NCBI GenBank assembly: GCA_010202265.1
Contig: CP047918.1
Coordinates: 806,001-870,000 of the forward strand
Source: Candidatus Saccharibacteria bacterium oral taxon 955
GTDB taxonomy: Bacteria; Patescibacteriota; Saccharimonadia; Saccharimonadales; Saccharimonadaceae
DNA: 64,000 nucleotides
Direction: 5' to 3'
Under the pieces are notes generated by a model. The model saw only the letters and a list, made by a program, of their open reading frames with translations, did not search any database and was not told where the DNA came from. Positions 25,438-34,826 of this stretch are shown one piece after another. The translations under genes were made by a program, and so were the position numbers. How positions within the stretch are numbered: position 1 is the stretch's first letter; each line of letters starts with the position of its first letter.

Positions 25438-25830
25438 TTATTTACCATCGCCAGGTGACGTTATGCCTAGGATATCAAGCGCCTTCTCAAGGGTTGCGAT
25501 ATCATCGGCGTTCGCCTCTTTGTCTTCAGATTTTAGAGCTTGAATTTTCTTCGCAATCTCCTGACTAGCCGTAGACACTACGGCGCCCTCTTGCGACAGG
25601 CCACCCGACTCTTTATTCATAACCACCTCTAGAGTGCGAGCAGAATTATCTTTTTTGACGAGCCAGCCACGCGCGATCAGGCCATTAACGTGAGTTGCGA
25701 CAGTCGACACACTCCTGTAGTCGAGCGCTCTCATAATCTCTCGGTAGCTCGGCCCATAGCCGTTACCCTTGATAAAGCCATCGATAAAATTCAATAGCTC
25801 ACGCTGTTTTTTTGTTGGTCGGTTTTCCAT
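25438..25830 (-). CDS. LexA-type DNA-binding domain protein without protease domain
   Basis: 130 aa from ATG 25830 (AGGAAG site upstream). Residues 1-65 match the LexA winged helix: TKKQRELLNFIDGFIKGNGY then PSYREIMRALDYRSVSTV. The S24 autoprotease half is missing; instead there is a short acidic helical tail (KKIQALKSEDKEANADDI). It therefore cannot self-cleave in an SOS response and is probably a local regulator. It overlaps the end of the O-antigen ligase gene by 32 bases in another frame. Confidence 0.8.
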   Translation of the reverse strand: MENRPTKKQRELLNFIDGFIKGNGYGPSYREIMRALDYRSVSTVATHVNGLIARGWLVKKDNSARTLEVVMNKESGGLSQEGAVVSTASQEIAKKIQALKSEDKEANADDIATLEKALDILGITSPGDGK

Positions 25831-27115
25831 ACCCACTTCCTTTCGCACCATACAAGACACCGGCAACACCCCACCAAACCATTGCAACAGTATCATCCGC
25901 CCAAACTGGTTGCATGAGACCAATTACCGCGAGACCTATCCCGCTTAACAAAAGTGCGAGATGACGCCAATCATGACGAGATCGCCATGAAGTTACCAAT
26001 ACATTTACAAACAAGACGATAAATAGTGCAAGGCCCAGCCAACCCGCCTCATGAGCAACAAATAGATATTGGTTTTCGATAATAAGCGGTTTATCTCCAT
26101 AGAGCGAAGCGGAGCCAGTACTGCCCACACCACCTCCAAATGGCTGATTCATCATGCGAGAAAATCCATCATACAGAGACTCGGCGTGACCTCGATTCGA
26201 ATCGGTTGAGGCGCCGGTCGAAGGATTATCGTGGACAACAGCATTGTGCCAAAATGACGTACCTCGCAGGAGACCAATTGCGACAATACCAGCTAAAATA
26301 ACCCCGCCAATCGTTATTAATTGTTTCTTTAATGAGAATCGACGCCTCACCATCAAGGCCACCACGACAAGTACCACCAAGCCGCCAAGTATCGCACTTC
26401 GTGAATAGCTAAACCACAGGGCGATAATTGCCGCTATGCCAATGAATACGGCTTTCTTGTGACTCAGTATAGATTTAAATCTTTCTTTGTCATTTAGATA
26501 AGCCACCACTCCAATCAAAGCCGTTAAAGCATAAGCGCCTAGTGGATTAGGGCCACGTAAAGTGCTCTGCAAACGAACATAATCTGGATTGTTGTCTACC
26601 GTTAAGTACGGTTGAATTGTCTCGCTACTATATCCAACATATTTCAAGAAATCATGTGGCAATACGAGTTGTAACACCGCAAACCCCAAAACTATACCTG
26701 AGCCAATTAGTAAAACCTTGAAAAATGACTGTCGATAAACTGGATAGGCCTTCAAAAACAGGTATATAGCTATAAAGTACGCCACGTATCGAAGATCTAT
26801 CATCAGTCCAGCAATAGCCTGACCCTGCGTCACCGGTGAAAGTAAGGAGGTGGCAATATGAAGTAACGCATAGACCCCGACCAACCATACAACCCAATCG
26901 TTACGAAGTGTAGCCAAGGCTCGTCGACGGTAGTAATCTATAACCAGCAGTATCAGCGCTACAGCAAGCATCAACTCTTTCCAAGCCTTTATCCCATCAC
27001 CAGCAAATGGCCACCGACTCTCTATAAATACCGTTAGTGGAGCGTGAAAGACAACCAAACCCATTATCACCAAAAGTATCCAAGCGATAATATGCTGTAA
27101 ACGAAGACGTTTCAT
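25799..27115 (-). CDS. O-antigen ligase/polymerase family membrane protein (Wzy_C)
   Basis: 438 aa, about 10-12 membrane helices. The large loop before the C-terminal helices has the Wzy_C features (SYSRSAILGGL, then RGHAESLYDGFSRMMNQPFG). This family joins polysaccharide to an acceptor (WaaL-like) or polymerises repeat units. In a bacterium without LPS a wall-polymer ligase or polymerase role is more likely (inference). Its TACAAT -10 (27128-27123) is seven bases from the ATG and overlaps the divergent promoter of the priming transferase gene. Confidence 0.8.
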   Translation of the reverse strand: MKRLRLQHIIAWILLVIMGLVVFHAPLTVFIESRWPFAGDGIKAWKELMLAVALILLVIDYYRRRALATLRNDWVVWLVGVYALLHIATSLLSPVTQGQAIAGLMIDLRYVAYFIAIYLFLKAYPVYRQSFFKVLLIGSGIVLGFAVLQLVLPHDFLKYVGYSSETIQPYLTVDNNPDYVRLQSTLRGPNPLGAYALTALIGVVAYLNDKERFKSILSHKKAVFIGIAAIIALWFSYSRSAILGGLVVLVVVALMVRRRFSLKKQLITIGGVILAGIVAIGLLRGTSFWHNAVVHDNPSTGASTDSNRGHAESLYDGFSRMMNQPFGGGVGSTGSASLYGDKPLIIENQYLFVAHEAGWLGLALFIVLFVNVLVTSWRSRHDWRHLALLLSGIGLAVIGLMQPVWADDTVAMVWWGVAGVLYGAKGSGYGKPTNKKTA

Positions 27116-27122
27116 TATCCCT

Positions 27123-27144
27123 ATTGTACCGAAAATGATATACT
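27123..27144. promoter_or_regulatory. Overlapping divergent promoters
   Basis: Minus -10 TACAAT at 27128-27123 serves the ligase; plus extended -10 TGATATACT, with TATACT at 27139-27144, serves the sugar transferase. The two boxes are 10 bp apart, so each polymerase footprint covers the other. Confidence 0.6.
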
Positions 27145-27155
27145 AATGGCACATT

Positions 27156-28592
27156 ATGCCGTCGCGAAATACAAAGTTCTACAGTCTCATGCTGATGGCC
27201 GCCGATGCAATCGTGCTTGCGATCGTTTTTGCTGTTGCTTATTATGTGCGTACACAAATTGACACCAGAACACTCCTTCACTCTGTCTATGCTTCAGAGT
27301 ATATTTTTGGCTTTCTTGCTATCGCCCCTGTTTGGATTCTGATATTTGCGTCACTTGGACTATATTCGAGTGGTGTATATGGACGACGCTTGGTCGAGTG
27401 GAGTCGAGTGATACTCGGAACATTCATCGGTATCCTACTCGTTATCGGCTGGGAGTACGTCACTAATATTCATATTTTTCCGGCTCGCTTGGTCGCACTC
27501 TATGTCTTTATCGGCTCGACCGTTGCTATAATATTAGTTCGCGAAATTATCCGCGATGTAAGAAATGAGCTTTATCGATACGGACGAGGAGTTAGTCGAG
27601 TCCTGATTATCGGCAACTCTCCCGCCACCGCTGATATCATCGAGGCTCTACAAAGCACCCACAAATCCGGTTATCAAGTTGTCGCCTTTGCTGGGCCGTC
27701 AAAACTTATTTCACCTCACTTAGGGATTACTCACTACAGCCGGGTTGAGCAGGCTCTCAAAGATATCAATAAGCTTCACATCACAACAATTATCCAGACA
27801 GACCTGTACGACAGCGAAGATCGTAATCATCAAATTCTCGGTGCGGCGCAGGTCAATCATATTCAATACAACTTTATACCTGGTGAGCCAGAGTTTTATA
27901 CTGGCAAAAATACCGTAGACGTATTTCTTGGCTACCCAATGATAACCGTCAGTCAAACGCCACTCGTTGGTTGGGGCGCCATCATCAAGCGTCTATTTGA
28001 CTTCGTCCTTGTCGTCATCACCCTACCACTCTGGGGTCTAATTCTCCTATTAATCAGCCTGCTGCAAAAAATATTCAATCCAGGACCAATTTTTTACCGC
28101 TCAAAGCGTCTGAGTCAATTTTCCAAGCCAATTGAGCTATTTAAGTTCCGTAGCATGGGCGCACAATACGGCAAAAAAGATGCCAGTCTAGAGTTTGAGG
28201 ACATGGGACGACCCGACCTAGCAGATGAGTACCGCAAAAACCACAAAGTCAACAACGACCCGCGCATCACTCGTTTCGGCAAGTTCCTGCGCGACACCTC
28301 ACTAGATGAATTACCTCAGTTTATAAATGTCCTCCGTGGCGACCTAAGTCTTGTTGGCCCGCGACCAATCCTACCCCAAGAGGTCAAATTCAACCGTACA
28401 CGTACCGCTCTACTTCACAGCGTCAAATCGGGCGTTACTGGACTATGGCAAGTCTCCGGCCGCTCTGAACTTAGTTTCGAAGAGCGAATCGAACTCGAGC
28501 TCTACTACGCCCAAAACTGGAGTTTCTGGCTCGATCTACGCATCCTATTCAAAACAATCGGTGTAGTTCTACGAAAAACTGGCGCAAAATAG
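27156..28592 (+). CDS. Polyprenyl-phosphate sugar-1-phosphate transferase (WbaP/WcaJ type)
   Basis: 478 aa. Four to five N-terminal membrane helices and a nucleotide-binding-like middle region (VLIIGNSPATADIIEAL) precede the conserved C-terminal catalytic domain: IKRLFDFVLVVITLPLWG, FKFRSMG, DELPQFINVLRGDLSLVGPR. It starts polysaccharide synthesis by moving a sugar-1-phosphate from a nucleotide sugar to undecaprenyl phosphate at the cytoplasmic face. It is the only such priming enzyme visible, so it probably initiates the glycans of this locus. Confidence 0.9.
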   Translation: MPSRNTKFYSLMLMAADAIVLAIVFAVAYYVRTQIDTRTLLHSVYASEYIFGFLAIAPVWILIFASLGLYSSGVYGRRLVEWSRVILGTFIGILLVIGWEYVTNIHIFPARLVALYVFIGSTVAIILVREIIRDVRNELYRYGRGVSRVLIIGNSPATADIIEALQSTHKSGYQVVAFAGPSKLISPHLGITHYSRVEQALKDINKLHITTIIQTDLYDSEDRNHQILGAAQVNHIQYNFIPGEPEFYTGKNTVDVFLGYPMITVSQTPLVGWGAIIKRLFDFVLVVITLPLWGLILLLISLLQKIFNPGPIFYRSKRLSQFSKPIELFKFRSMGAQYGKKDASLEFEDMGRPDLADEYRKNHKVNNDPRITRFGKFLRDTSLDELPQFINVLRGDLSLVGPRPILPQEVKFNRTRTALLHSVKSGVTGLWQVSGRSELSFEERIELELYYAQNWSFWLDLRILFKTIGVVLRKTGAK

Positions 28593-28612
28593 CCAATTAG
28601 CTGCGTAATCAC

Positions 28613-31174
28613 CTATTTACAAAGGCGCCTTTTACGCCTGAAATAGAATGCTCCAATTGCCGTAAATGTAATACATCCAAAGGCATACGGAGCAAAAACC
28701 CACCAAATAGAGTCATGCTGATCATCTACACCTGTCGTCTCCGATGGAACACCCATACTCAGACGCGGTGCCTCAATATGTATAGCGCCTTCCGAGAACA
28801 CACCCCTGTTATCACTGTATACAACCGGATGCACACCCATATTTTGTAACCATTGAGATACCAGGCGCTTGTACTGGACTGTCAATTCACTCGATATCGG
28901 ACCAGATGATGGGCCAGGATGGGCACATACATTAGCTCCCCTATCGTCATACCATCCGCCAGCAACATCACACACGTCTCGAGAATCTAGCGCTTCACGA
29001 GATGAAAATACCGACACGAATTGCTGAACTTGAACAGGGCGTCCATCCAAGCCTCTACCGGTTGCTGTAATTAAATGTACACCCGGTGAGATATCTCTAG
29101 GCAGTAAACCGCTCCAACTTGCACCACCAGTTTGATCTGTTATCAGTGTGGCAATACGAGTCGGCTTGGAGTGTATCAATACCTCAACCTTTGTCGCCGG
29201 AGCAAATCTACCTGGAGGCAAGGATAGAGTAGCCTTAGAGTCTCTTGTCAGCATATCGTCAAATATACGTTCTCGGATTAGAGTATGTTGTTTATTGACC
29301 GGGCTTAGGTTTGAGGTAGTTTCACTTGTATTCGCTTCTACTCGATGTTTTGCTTTTTCGATAGCATATGCCATTTTTGCATGACCTTTTGCATTTGGGT
29401 GAAACATGTTATTAAAGCCATCTTTGCGAAGAATGGTTCTCACAACGCCTGTCATGTATTTTCCACCTTCGCAAATACGACCCCCAACAAGGGCATCAGT
29501 AATACTGAGGTATTTGATATTCATATCTTTTGCGGCACGGGCAATAGCAGCATTCAGACGATCAACCGCCTCGTTAATCAATTCTCGTTCGGGTCTATTC
29601 AAAAGACCACCATTGAGATAACAAAGGCCATCGTTGTATATAAAGCTCGGGTAACCAATAGCGTATATCTTTGAGTGTGGCGAAGCAGTTTTCACACTTT
29701 TTATAAAACTCTTTATATGAACATACTGGTCATCAATAGACGCCATCAGGTCATCGTGCATAGTCCCGTATCCACCCTTTACATAACCGCAAGTATCAAT
29801 ACTCAAGGCACAGTACTTTAAAATCTCTCCAAAACCAATATCATTACCCCCACCAGTAAAAGTAATTATATCTGGTTTATATTTCTTGACGAATTCCAGC
29901 TGCGGGACTCGTCCAGGAATATAACGATCTAGCGCATCCTGCTGAATACGAGATATTTCATTTTGACCCTTTAGCCTTCCACCCTGTCCCATATATCCAG
30001 CAAGCGGACGATTATAGTCATAAACCATGCGCGCACCAGAACAGGCAACCGAGTGTACGTCGCCCTCCCTTATAGCCCAAATACTACGCAGCAAAAATGG
30101 GTATGAGCGCGAACTAATATGGCACATGTCTAGTCCGTGGTCAGTAAATGGCAGATAATAGCTCTTATGACCTTCTCTTTCTACATCACCCTCTCCACTG
30201 GTGTATGAGTCGCCGAGAGCAAGATAGGTTGGTTTTTTACCTATTGTAATACGATGCTTGATATTATATGAACCCTGATCAAATACAAGCCTTTCGTTAT
30301 TGTCCATAAACCGACCATTCATCCGTGTCCATTTAGCTGAGCCGAACTTTTGCCTAATCGTCTGGTCAAATTCAGCGTACGAACAGTATCCTCCTGAGCC
30401 TTTCGTTGTATTATAATTCGTACCCAAATTAACACCACATCCTAACGTATCATAAACTCGCATCGGTGAGCTCGTTGCTACATACCTGCCATCATCTGAA
30501 ATTGCAATAGCACTCGAAACAGATCCAGAATATAGTTGACTAGCGTTGGTGCCAATCAGCACTGTATCGAGCGTCTCCAAGTCCACCTTAATAAAACTAA
30601 ACCAATCAACATACACAAACATAAACCGACCATTTGGTGACACAGCTGCGTTTAGTATGGCGCGCAGCTCCCCAGGATAACCACTATCTGGAAAAAGCTG
30701 AACACCCTTTGTTTTATCAAGTAAATAATACTGGTACATTCGACCTACATCTGGCCCCTTTGGTAATAGTGCACCCGGACCTGATCGAAAAAGCGTGTAG
30801 GCGGTTAGATAAGAGCCTCGATAATCTTGACCAAACAGTATATCAGTACCTGCTACTAATTTTATGGACTCGAATTTATGCTCTATTCGACGAAACACAC
30901 CTTCGTCTTTTTTAGCTGCGTAGGTGTATGCGCCATATTTAGCAATTTCAATAGTCTTCCCTATATAAACGCAGGCGCTCTCTATCGTGCTATAAATTTT
31001 GACCTTACGAACTATACAGTTATTTTTATCTTCAAGCTTATCAATAGGCTCACCCGAAACCTCCGCTCCACTATACCAACCGCCTCCCTCTGCCTTCACG
31101 TTGGCACCCACAAACATGCATATGATGCTAGCTACAATTATCGACGACACTAGAGCAATCCTCGGTATCGGCAT
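28613..31174 (-). CDS. Large secreted, membrane-anchored SGNH/GDSL hydrolase
   Basis: 853 aa. Signal-like helix (4-27); an N-terminal region (about 35-310) with WD/beta-propeller-like strands (SPNGRFMFVYVD, SDDGRYVATSS); then an SGNH hydrolase with block I ALGDSYTSGEGD (GDS at 321-323), block III GGGND (441-445) and block V HPNAKGH (592-598), giving Ser, Asn and the Asp-x-x-His equivalent. A C-terminal beta domain and a membrane helix near 825-846, ending in a basic tail (RRKRR), anchor it outside. Likely removes acetyl or other ester groups from wall or capsule polysaccharide (inference). Confidence 0.8.
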   Translation of the reverse strand: MPIPRIALVSSIIVASIICMFVGANVKAEGGGWYSGAEVSGEPIDKLEDKNNCIVRKVKIYSTIESACVYIGKTIEIAKYGAYTYAAKKDEGVFRRIEHKFESIKLVAGTDILFGQDYRGSYLTAYTLFRSGPGALLPKGPDVGRMYQYYLLDKTKGVQLFPDSGYPGELRAILNAAVSPNGRFMFVYVDWFSFIKVDLETLDTVLIGTNASQLYSGSVSSAIAISDDGRYVATSSPMRVYDTLGCGVNLGTNYNTTKGSGGYCSYAEFDQTIRQKFGSAKWTRMNGRFMDNNERLVFDQGSYNIKHRITIGKKPTYLALGDSYTSGEGDVEREGHKSYYLPFTDHGLDMCHISSRSYPFLLRSIWAIREGDVHSVACSGARMVYDYNRPLAGYMGQGGRLKGQNEISRIQQDALDRYIPGRVPQLEFVKKYKPDIITFTGGGNDIGFGEILKYCALSIDTCGYVKGGYGTMHDDLMASIDDQYVHIKSFIKSVKTASPHSKIYAIGYPSFIYNDGLCYLNGGLLNRPERELINEAVDRLNAAIARAAKDMNIKYLSITDALVGGRICEGGKYMTGVVRTILRKDGFNNMFHPNAKGHAKMAYAIEKAKHRVEANTSETTSNLSPVNKQHTLIRERIFDDMLTRDSKATLSLPPGRFAPATKVEVLIHSKPTRIATLITDQTGGASWSGLLPRDISPGVHLITATGRGLDGRPVQVQQFVSVFSSREALDSRDVCDVAGGWYDDRGANVCAHPGPSSGPISSELTVQYKRLVSQWLQNMGVHPVVYSDNRGVFSEGAIHIEAPRLSMGVPSETTGVDDQHDSIWWVFAPYAFGCITFTAIGAFYFRRKRRLCK

Positions 31175-31274
31175 AGTATCTTTATTGTAGCCTTAAGCAC
31201 ATCGATAATCAAATACACTCCAATAGCACATAGAATAAATTCCGAAAGCGTAACGATGTCCTATAATAGACCCT

Positions 31275-32393
31275 ATGAGACATCCACGTATTGCTATTGT
31301 CTGTGATTTTTTGACCACTATGGGCGGGGCGGAAAATGTCGTCCTCGCGATGCACGAAGCCTTTCCCGAGGCGCCAATATATACCGCAATATACAACCCA
31401 GAAAAAATGCCTGCATTTGCCAAGCTCGACGTCCGCACAAGTAAGCTCCAGAGACTTCCAAAAAAACTCCGAACTTATCACAAGCTATTTCCGACCATGG
31501 CGGTAAAAGCAATGCGCCAGCTTGACCTCTCAGGCTACGACATTATCTTGACCAGCTCATACCTTCATGGCCATCAAGTCACAAAATCTCGCCCTGATCA
31601 AGTGATCATAAATTATTGCCACACTCCACCGCGATACTACTGGAGTCATTACAAGGAATATCGTCGCGACCCAGGCTACGGCAAGCTAAACCCGATCATC
31701 CGCACTCTCATGCCACTGCTAGTTCCACGTCAGCGCAAACTTGACCTCGAGGCCGCTAAACAGGTCGACGTATTTATCGCCAATTCAACCGAAACCCAAA
31801 AGCGTATCAAAAAGTTTTATGGACGCAGTAGTACGGTAGTTCACCCACCAGTTGATGTTTCACGTTTTGCTCCTGCACGCGAGCGTGGCAATCACTACGT
31901 AACCATTGGGCGTCAACTACCCTATAAGCGCTACGACCTCGCAGTCAAGGCCTGCACAAAGCTTGGCGCCGAACTCCACGTATTTGGCAACGGACCAGCT
32001 CATGACAAGCTGGTCTCGATTGCTGGACCAACTATTCACTTTCACACCGATCGATTTGGCGACGCGTCCGATAAAGCGGTAAATAATGCCCTAAACACAG
32101 CAAAAGGTTTTATTTATCCTGCCGAGGAGGATTTTGGGATTGTCAGCGTCGAGGCACTCGCAGCTGGCGCACCAGTTATTGGCTACGGCCGGGCTGGCAC
32201 ACTCGACATCATTACTTCTCCTGAAGTGGGTGAGTTATTCGAACGTCAGACAATCGATGACGTCGTAACTGCCATCCAACAGACTGAGTCCCGCAGGTTC
32301 TTTCCGTCGAAACTAAATCGAACTGCACGTCGTTTCGATAAGTCACTATTTCTGACAAAGATTAAAAAAATCGTTAACGATCATATTTCATAA
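31275..32393 (+). CDS. GT4-family glycosyltransferase
   Basis: 372 aa, GT-B fold. The N-terminal domain begins HPRIAIVCDFLTTMGGAENV (acceptor side, glycine-rich loop). The C-terminal donor domain carries EEDFGIVSVEALAAGAPVI, the E-x7-E motif, and YGRAGTLDII. Donor sugar not predictable. TATAAT (31262-31267) is seven bases before ATG 31275; leaderless start. It reads alone, divergent from the SGNH gene. Confidence 0.9.
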   Translation: MRHPRIAIVCDFLTTMGGAENVVLAMHEAFPEAPIYTAIYNPEKMPAFAKLDVRTSKLQRLPKKLRTYHKLFPTMAVKAMRQLDLSGYDIILTSSYLHGHQVTKSRPDQVIINYCHTPPRYYWSHYKEYRRDPGYGKLNPIIRTLMPLLVPRQRKLDLEAAKQVDVFIANSTETQKRIKKFYGRSSTVVHPPVDVSRFAPARERGNHYVTIGRQLPYKRYDLAVKACTKLGAELHVFGNGPAHDKLVSIAGPTIHFHTDRFGDASDKAVNNALNTAKGFIYPAEEDFGIVSVEALAAGAPVIGYGRAGTLDIITSPEVGELFERQTIDDVVTAIQQTESRRFFPSKLNRTARRFDKSLFLTKIKKIVNDHIS

Positions 32394-32399
32394 AGAAAA

Positions 32400-32436
32400 C
32401 GCCCCTTACGCCCTACCTAGTAGAGCGCAAGGGGCG
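32400..32436 (-). terminator. Strong hairpin terminator
   Basis: GCCCCTTGCGC pairs with GCGTAAGGGGC (minus strand), followed by TTTTCTTT. It serves the minus-strand gene at 32445 and lies seven bases past the plus-strand glycosyltransferase stop. Confidence 0.7.
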
Positions 32437-32444
32437 AAAAAGAA

Positions 32445-32975
32445 TCACTCCTCCCAGTCCGCCAATTCAATGGACCTTATAAGCCATTTTTCTGGGTGGA
32501 CTTCGCCGTACCTAATGATGAGGACTCCGTCGAAGTCACTTTCTGTATGGTAGGTATAACAATGTTTATACCTACTCCCGCCTATACCGAAAGTGCTCAG
32601 GTTTGACAATGCTTCGCCATACCCGGCAGAAGAACCCGCCCAGCGGAAACCGCTGTGCAGGTTACCTGATATCATTTCTGGGTTGCCCTCGGCGACTTCG
32701 TGATAGAAGTCGCTATACCCGTAGTGGTCAGACAGCTCGACCGTCTCAAGGTAGCCCTTGTCGGGCACCCTGTAGAGGGCCCTAGACTCTCCGTGCCTCC
32801 CATTGTAGGAGCCCATGAGTTGGGTTCCTTCGGGTAGAGATAGCCTATAGCCGGAGACTCTCGCCTCCGATGCAAATGGTCTCCAAGTCGCCAAAAATAC
32901 GACGACGGCGACCACAATTACAAGGCCTGCTATGGCAGCAGACACGATCCAAGCACGCTTATTATTATGGTGCAT
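32445..32975 (-). CDS. Hypothetical single-pass membrane protein
   Basis: 176 aa. One helix (about 9-30) after a short basic N terminus, then an extracytoplasmic domain rich in Gly, Ser, Tyr and Trp (YRLSLPEGTQLMGSYNGRHG, HYGYSDFYHEVAEG). No family recognised. It has a GAGAGG ribosome-binding site, its own strong terminator, and codons that look more GC-rich than its neighbours (many GGG, CTC, AGG), hinting at acquisition from another genome. Function unknown. Confidence 0.65.
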   Translation of the reverse strand: MHHNNKRAWIVSAAIAGLVIVVAVVVFLATWRPFASEARVSGYRLSLPEGTQLMGSYNGRHGESRALYRVPDKGYLETVELSDHYGYSDFYHEVAEGNPEMISGNLHSGFRWAGSSAGYGEALSNLSTFGIGGSRYKHCYTYHTESDFDGVLIIRYGEVHPEKWLIRSIELADWEE

Positions 32976-33093
32976 CTACGGTTCCTCTCACGAAAGGTAC
33001 GCCCACTTTTGTGGGCTAATGTATATGATATCATTATATAATCAAAAAGTCAACTATTAGCTATTGGACGTCTCGCACGATATGATAGGGAGT

Positions 33094-34799
33094 ATGTCGT
33101 CTATCTATGAGGTAGTAAAAAAACTACACGATCTATCTGCTGGCAAAAAATTTCTGATATCACTAATTCCACTAGCTATCCTACTAGTCGTATTCACTAT
33201 TTTTCAGACAATTGATGACTTTTACCTCTCCGACAGTCTGTCAGTAACGATGATGTTTCGTGAGCCGTTTCAGCTACACAGTGTTTTTGCGATGGATTAT
33301 CATACTTTTCTATTCAAGCTACCCTTCTTTTATATTGAGCAAAAAATCGGCCTCTCTATAATTAGCCACACCATCCTTTCGCTGATGTTTACCGTTCCGA
33401 TGTTTGGGTGTTTTGGCTACATATTCTACAAAATTACCAAACGGTACCGCTACACCGCACTCTTACTTGCCGGTCTAATGATGCTATTTTTGCTCATTCC
33501 GCCACACTACACCCTAAATAATATGACCATGCCTAGTATGCGCAATATCGAGTACGGTATGTTTTTCTTGGCATTTTATTGGCTCTACAGAGACAATCGT
33601 CGGTCTCGCAGATGTATTGGCCTGCTATTTCTGGTCCTACTGGTCGCCTCTGATCCAATGTTTGCACCGTATGCAATCGGCGCATCTTTACTTGTCGCCA
33701 TTTTCACTAACTTTCGAAATGTTACAAGACCCATTAAAATGCGCTCTATTTATACATTCGGCATCAGTGTGCTATCTAGCGCTCTCGGGATGATATTATT
33801 GCGCTTAGCCTCTGCTGTCGGCTTAGTGGTTGTCGGCAAAGAGTCTGGCGCTATGTTTATCAAACAACCAGTAGAATCGGTCGCAAGAGCATTTGAATTC
33901 TTTGTCGATGCGCTAAAATCTATCCTGGTATCGCTCGGAATTGACGTCGCCAGAGCACCGATTTACCGTCCCGAAACTATTATCGCTATCATGGTCGTAT
34001 CTACCGTATCTATTATGGGCATAATAGCGCTACGAAAAACCCTTAAACAGTCCACCGACACCTACAGCTGGCGCGAGCAGTACGTGATACTCGCGATCGT
34101 CACTGTCATCGCTACAATCGTTCCCTACACACTCACTCAACATGTCGCAGATGGGGGAATGTCCGCTTCTTCCATATAGCACTGTTTTCGCTATCGATTA
34201 TCGCCTCCTACGGATTAACTGTTTTGAAACCTCAAGTCAAAGGTATTGTTATGATGGCTTTTATCCTAGCTTTTACTGTATGTAGCCTCTCAGGAATATC
34301 ACGAGCCTATCACTACGCGTCATTTACCGAACGTACTACTGGCTCACTCCACGACAACATCGCCAAAAGACTCAAAGAATATAATATAAATACTATTGCT
34401 GGGGACTACTGGCATATATATCCTATTTCAGCACGAGCAAGATCTAATTCAGACCAAGACCTGCGCCTACTACCACTCTCTCAGCGATGCGCATCACTTC
34501 AGGCTTATTTTATCGATGCACGCTGGATGTCTTATAAGAATATTGGTCCATATTTTGCCGTAATCGCCTATACCCAGCCAGTTGGAGACGACTATGACTA
34601 CAATGACCCGATGAGTACAGCCTGCACGCACAAAGATGCCGTAGCGCAGTTTGGTCAACCACTCAAGCAAATTATCGTCGACCCAGCACCTCAGTCTGGA
34701 CTACGACCCTACCATATCTATATATACCCTACAGAGAAACTCAGTAGAATCAATACAGACCGAGCGCGAGCCAAACTAAACGAATCGTATAGGTTTTAG
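33094..34799 (+). pseudogene. Polytopic membrane protein (glycosyltransferase-like), split by a frameshift in a G run
   Basis: The first frame (33094-34179) encodes about ten membrane helices and ends soon after QHVADGG. The second frame is open from at least 34143 (WGNVRFFHIALFSLSIIASYG) to 34799 and continues the helix pattern. Adding one base to the GGGGG at 34153-34157 joins them into about 568 aa. The start is ATG 33094, seven bases after TATGAT (33081-33086). Homology unclear; the plan (helices, long external C-terminal tail) fits a lipid-linked sugar transferase or polymer-assembly protein. Sequencing error, true loss and phase variation are all possible. Confidence 0.75.
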
Positions 34800-34826
34800 C
34801 ATCTCTTTTCGTCTTTTTTAGGAAAA

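Noticed and set aside
32400..32436. Hairpin as a possible integration site
   Set aside because: A GC-rich stem followed by a T-rich run directly after two convergent genes is fully explained as a transcription terminator.
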